This document shows positions 61,801 to 64,000 of a DNA stretch of 64,000 bases, in pieces (the stretch's first letter is position 1; each line of letters opens with the position of its first letter). The DNA lies in NCBI RefSeq assembly GCF_004027225.2, contig NC_044278.2, positions 63,934,243 through 63,998,242 on the forward strand, written 5' to 3'. This stretch comes from Strigops habroptila. Its lineage: Eukaryota; Chordata; Aves; Psittaciformes; Psittacidae. The position numbers were made by a program, and so were the translations under genes. Under the pieces are notes generated by a model. The model was not told the origin of the DNA. It saw only the letters and a program-made list of their open reading frames with translations, and searched no databases.

Positions 61801-63982
61801 CTAGTGTTAATGAGACCATAATGCAGATTTTTAATTACACACAAGTGGAAAATCTGACAAACATAGGTCCAGACTTATGCCTTATTTATACTGGGGTAAA
61901 TCATATGGAAAGTCTGTTTAAACATTTAGGCTTCTTTTGGATTTAGGCTGACGGAACTGAGATCAGGTCTCGCATCTGGCTGCTTCTGTCCTCTTAGATC
62001 TGCCCCTTTGCTCAGACTGTCTGCTCTAAAGAGTCTGTGTCTGGGCAGCGCTGGATAATTGCACAAAGTAGTTGGCTGTAATGTGTGCAGGATCAGAGGT
62101 GAGGCTGCTGTGGAAGCTACAGGTAATGCTCAGTGCTGATGAGATTAGGAATATGCTGCAAGCTGTAGTTTGGCTGTACCTTAGTGTAGAGGTCGGGCAT
62201 AAAATGGTGAAGCAATACTTCACTGCCTACAAGTGGTGCTTTGATTCAAGTAATCAGCTCTGGTATGATATTCATAGAATCACTGAATGGTTTCGATTGG
62301 AAGGGACCTTAAGGATCATCTAGTTCCAATCCCCCTGCCATGGGCAGGGAATCCTTCCAGTAGACCAAGTTGCTCAAAGCCCTGTCCAACCTGGCCTTGA
62401 ACACTGCCAGGGATGGGGGAGCCACAGCTTCTCTGGGCACCCTGTGCCAGCGCCTCACCACCCTCATGGGGAAGAACTTCTTCCTAATAGCTAATCTGAA
62501 TCTCCTCTCTTTCAGTTTAAAGCCGTTCTGCCTTGTCCTGTCACTACAGGCTCATGTAAAAAGTGCCTCTCCAGATTTCTTGTAGGTCCCTTTAGGCACT
62601 GGAAGCTGCTCTGAGGTCTCCCTGAGCCTTCTCTTCTCCAGGCTGAACAAGCCCAGCTCTCTCAGCCTGTCTCCATAGAAGAGGTGCTCCAGCCACCTTA
62701 TCTTCATGGCCCTCCTCTGAATGTGCTGCTTATGTTGAGGACACCAGAACTGCACACAGTACTCCAAGGGGGGGGTCTCATGAGAGCAGAGTGAAGGGGC
62801 AGGATCACCCTCTTCGACCTGCTGGGCTTTTGATGCAGCCCAGGATACAGTTGGCTTTCTGGGCTGCGAGCGCACACTGAAGCCAGCTCATGTTAAGCTT
62901 CTCATCAGTCAACACCCCCAAGTTCTCCTCAGGGCTGCTCTCAGTCCATTCTCTGTATTTGTGCTTGGGATTGCCCTGACCCAGGTGCAGGACCTTGCAC
63001 TTGGCCTTGTTGAACTTCGTGAGGTTGGCACCTCATAAAGCAGAGCTCTGCTAAGGATGCAGTGAATCATTTACCTTAAGTTTTATCTTTTTTTTTCCAG
63101 TGGCTGTGAGAGGCTTTGATGTAAGTGTGTAAGTTGTGTGTGATGAATCCCATTCCAGAAATGCCTTTCTGAGTTTAAACAATTTGTAGTTTCTGTAATA
63201 GTTGTCTTTGAAAATTCATATTGTTACTTTAGCTTTGCTACTGTGTGGAAATTGTATATTTAGTGCAGAATCTACTCTGCAAAGTTTTAGGTCCACCTAG
63301 ATTTCAGATGCTGGTGAAGCAGCCCTTTAAATGTAAGTGCTTGTATTCCTCACAGAGTCAGTGGTGAGGATTAGGCCTCTTTGGAGGTCTCCAAATACAG
63401 ATTGTGGCTACCTAAATTAGAATAGGAACAAAACTAGAGGTGGGATCAAAGGTATGTCTCTGAAATCTGGGGAGATGCCTAGAAATATATTCAATCCAGG
63501 TGCTTTGGAGCAATAACTTCACAGAGAGATTCAGTAATAATGCCAAGTAGCTGTTGCTTCAGTCAGCTTCTAGACAGCTTTTGAATAAGTCTGATACCTT
63601 TCCAGTAGGTTATTGCTTTGTCATATGTAGTGATTGTCTTTTATATTGATTTAGTTCACCAAGTGTGCATGAAGAATGGAGTTTTTAATTAAATGGGTAA
63701 TTAATTGTAAGAAAAGTTTGCTGTGACAAATAATAACAAACTTTTCCTGGAATGACACTGTCTCAGAATATTGTTCCTATGTATGACAGACAACGTCCTC
63801 TCTGTCATAACACCCTAATAGATGTTTTTTATTTTCTCCTTAGCAGTAGAATTCAGTGACAAGAGCATGGATGATGCAAAGAACCTTCTTCAGGCAATCT
63901 CCTCATTTATTAAAGATGCAAATGCTTATATAAAAGGACAGCTGATATGTGACCCTGTTAGAGAAGACATACTGTGGGAAAG
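40584..63982 (+). CDS. CARS2: CARS2, mitochondrial cysteinyl-tRNA synthetase (5' eleven coding exons; runs off the window)
   Basis: Class I aminoacyl-tRNA synthetase that attaches cysteine to mitochondrial tRNA-Cys in the matrix. CDS = join(40584..40807, 40894..40944, 45319..45436, 48135..48206, 48845..48950, 49679..49762, 52286..52415, 54286..54419, 57006..57073, 59737..59803, 63844..63982, beyond). The phase is continuous over 1193 bases (397 codons plus 2 bases) without a stop. Visible: Arg/Ala-rich N-terminus without acidic residues in the first 40 (targeting sequence); HLGH signature at 87-90; zinc ligands C78, C257, H282 and E286, with the last three spaced as in E. coli CysRS; KMSKS at 317-321. 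Human CARS2 has 564 residues, so roughly the last 30% is missing here because the window ends. It is divergent from ING1, 9.1 kb between start codons. Confidence 0.96.
40808..40893 (+). other. CARS2: CARS2 intron 1, only 86 bases
   Basis: GTAGCG...CTCCGCAG, G-rich, close to the minimum size for a vertebrate intron. Removing it joins TG|G (Trp) and continues the YSCGPTVYD block, so the splice is required by the protein. Confidence 0.88.
40894..40944 (+). CDS. CARS2: CARS2 coding exon 2 (residues 75-91)
   Basis: A 51-base exon encoding [16 protein letters not shown], with zinc ligand C78 and the class I HIGH-type signature HLGH (87-90) that binds ATP. Flanks CCGCAG| and |GTGAGT are consensus. 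It ends with TG of Cys92. Confidence 0.95.
41470..41655 (-). repeat. CR1 LINE fragment (different subfamily)
   Basis: Reverse-complement CR1-type 3' region, recognisable from 'ccaagttggaagggacctcaaggatcatc' and the following 'gcccagcaccctgtccagctgaatctt' block. The latter differs from the other copies here and points to another CR1 subfamily. Antisense to CARS2. Confidence 0.7.
42376..42396. repeat. A21 homopolymer
   Basis: A run of 21 A in CARS2 intron 2, without an obvious retroposed sequence in front of it. Confidence 0.9.
45319..45436 (+). CDS. CARS2: CARS2 coding exon 3 (residues 92-131)
   Basis: Acceptor TTCTAG|, donor GAG|GTAGGT. It completes Cys92 and encodes [12 protein letters not shown]...[17 protein letters not shown], part of the Rossmann-fold catalytic core; GITDxDDKI is a hallmark of CysRS. 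Phase 0 at the 3' end. Confidence 0.97.
46436..46525. repeat. A/C-rich low-complexity tract
   Basis: About 90 bases made almost entirely of A and C with runs such as AAACCCCCAC in CARS2 intron 3. Simple-sequence origin is likely. Confidence 0.7.
48135..48206 (+). CDS. CARS2: CARS2 coding exon 4 (residues 132-155)
   Basis: Acceptor TTTCAG|ATGAAT, 72 bases, 24 codons encoding [20 protein letters not shown]..; donor AAG|GTACAC is weak beyond the GTA. Matches the human segment closely (family knowledge). Confidence 0.96.
48721..48742. repeat. T22 homopolymer
   Basis: Run of 22 T about 100 bases upstream of the exon 5 acceptor. Confidence 0.9.
48845..48950 (+). CDS. CARS2: CARS2 coding exon 5 (residues 156-190)
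   Basis: Acceptor CTTTAAG|GTC, donor CAAG|GTAAGA. Encodes [16 protein letters not shown] followed by the helix up to AYATSQ. Ends in phase 1. Confidence 0.96.
49679..49762 (+). CDS. CARS2: CARS2 coding exon 6 (residues 191-218)
   Basis: Acceptor TATTAG|GCAAT, donor GCAG|GTAAGT. Encodes [15 protein letters not shown] and a variable stretch. The part after YG is poorly conserved against the human protein, as expected for a surface insertion. Confidence 0.94.
50560..51200 (+). repeat. Old CR1 LINE fragment, sense to CARS2
   Basis: A diverged C-terminal ORF2 region (the 'aaggcagccaacagcttcctgggctgcac', 'agcaggtcaagggaggtgat' and 'cttggagaagagaaggctc' blocks are recognisable) continuing into the 3'UTR ('gtgccttccagcttc'). 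Many indels; lies in intron 6. Confidence 0.8.
52286..52415 (+). CDS. CARS2: CARS2 coding exon 7 (residues 219-261)
   Basis: Acceptor TTGGCAG|, encodes [16 protein letters not shown] ... [10 protein letters not shown], with zinc ligand C257. The donor TCGAG|GTCAGA is off-consensus (C at +3) but is fixed by phase and by the protein, giving AG|T = Ser262. Confidence 0.94.
53402..53442 (-). repeat. Short CR1 LINE tail
   Basis: About 40 bases matching the reverse-complement CR1 3' terminus ('atagaatcatagagtggttagggttggaag' class). Too short for subfamily. Confidence 0.65.
54286..54419 (+). CDS. CARS2: CARS2 coding exon 8 (residues 262-306)
   Basis: Acceptor TTACAG|, donor TCTG|GTAAGT. Encodes [19 protein letters not shown] then [10 protein letters not shown], with zinc ligands H282 and E286, and GNYFLHS. 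This is the cysteine-selecting, zinc-binding part of the active site. Confidence 0.97.
55836..56221 (+). repeat. CR1 LINE fragment, sense to CARS2
   Basis: ORF2 C-terminus and full 3'UTR, from 'gagaagttgggattgtttagcctggag' to the terminal 'gattttatgattctc'. Lies in intron 8. Confidence 0.88.
57006..57073 (+). CDS. CARS2: CARS2 coding exon 9 (residues 307-329)
   Basis: Acceptor TTCTAG|, donor AAG|GTAATC. Encodes [21 protein letters not shown], with the class I KMSKS loop at 317-321 that stabilises the adenylation transition state. Confidence 0.97.
57338..57397 (+). repeat. Short CR1 LINE 3' tail, sense to CARS2
   Basis: The last 60 bases of a CR1-type element ('gttggactcgatgatatcaagg ... cagcctaaatgattctgttct'). 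Confidence 0.65.
59125..59153. repeat. 10-bp perfect inverted repeat
   Basis: TACTATTAGT at 59125-59134 and its reverse complement at 59144-59153, with a 9-base AT-rich loop. Lies in CARS2 intron 9. Confidence 0.7.
59737..59803 (+). CDS. CARS2: CARS2 coding exon 10 (residues 330-351)
   Basis: Acceptor ATTTAG|GATTTC, donor TCAG|GTAAGG. Encodes [22 protein letters not shown], aligning to the DFLKTFSPDVFRFFCLRS region of the human protein. Phase 1 at the 3' end. Confidence 0.95.
61171..61209. repeat. TG/TA compound microsatellite
   Basis: GTGTGTGTGT followed by TATATATATA in CARS2 intron 10. Confidence 0.9.
62273..63033 (-). repeat. CR1 LINE copy, 0.76 kb, antisense to CARS2
   Basis: Reverse-complement CR1 from the terminal tail at 62273 through the 3'UTR, the C-terminal ORF2 and part of the RT thumb region, ending at 'acttcgtgaggttggca'. 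Coding blocks corresponding to [13 protein letters not shown] and [15 protein letters not shown] are visible on the minus strand, but in interrupted frames. Intron 10. Confidence 0.9.
63844..63982 (+). CDS. CARS2: CARS2 coding exon 11 (residues 352-397), last in window
   Basis: The acceptor is a tandem TTAGCAG. Using the first AG (exon from 63844) gives [11 protein letters not shown], the same length as human CARS2; the second (from 63847) would remove one Ala. Encodes the start of the anticodon-side helical domain to ILWE plus AG of the next Arg. Donor AAAG|GTAAGT is consensus. Later exons are beyond the window. Confidence 0.94.
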
Positions 63983-64000
63983 GTAAGTGCATCTCTATCT

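Noticed and set aside
1..64000. CRISPR array, operon, prophage or toxin-antitoxin system
   Set aside because: The window is vertebrate nuclear DNA with introns, CpG islands and CR1 LINEs; no regularly spaced repeats or bacterial gene organisation occur.

Overview
This window is vertebrate nuclear DNA, almost certainly from a bird. The evidence is the many copies of the CR1 LINE retrotransposon, several with the typical ATTCTATGATTCT-like 3' terminus, the intron sizes, and two adjacent genes (ING1 and CARS2) that are also neighbours on human 13q34. There is no bacterial or phage-like content, and I found no undescribed defence, mobile or biosynthetic system. The species cannot be named from this sequence.

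Layout. (1) 1-25.1 kb is intergenic, AT-rich and gene-free as far as I can see. It contains scattered CR1 fragments and one 1.5-kb CR1 copy (19.5-21.0 kb) whose reverse-transcriptase reading frame is still open for 431 codons. (2) 25.16-31.46 kb is ING1 on the minus strand, as the two-coding-exon p33ING1b form: 279 codons with a C-terminal C4HC3 PHD finger, one 4.5-kb intron and a roughly 0.94-kb 3'UTR. (3) 28.9-33.3 kb is a large GC-rich, CpG-rich domain covering the ING1 promoter, its first exon and the 5' half of its intron. The intronic half holds six same-strand CCAAT boxes followed by a TATA-like element, so at least one additional promoter is likely. (4) 33.3-40.1 kb is the spacer between the two divergent genes, with nothing recognisable in it. 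(5) From 40.58 kb to the right edge is CARS2 on the plus strand (mitochondrial cysteinyl-tRNA synthetase). Eleven coding exons (about 398 codons) can be traced in continuous phase through the HLGH and KMSKS motifs. The gene runs off the right edge, and the remaining C-terminal exons lie outside.

How they relate. ING1 reads H3K4me3 and acts in chromatin complexes in the nucleus. CARS2 charges mitochondrial tRNA-Cys. They are arranged head to head about 9 kb apart, each with its own CpG-island promoter, and nothing here shows that they work together. The CARS2 introns have collected CR1 fragments in both orientations. The points most worth a second look are the intronic CCAAT array inside ING1, the 86-nt first intron and NAGNAG acceptor of CARS2, the closely spaced head-to-head CR1 pair at 19.5-21.5 kb, and a few LTR-like or hairpin-like sequences of unknown origin. 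All calls are from reading the sequence; no database search was run.
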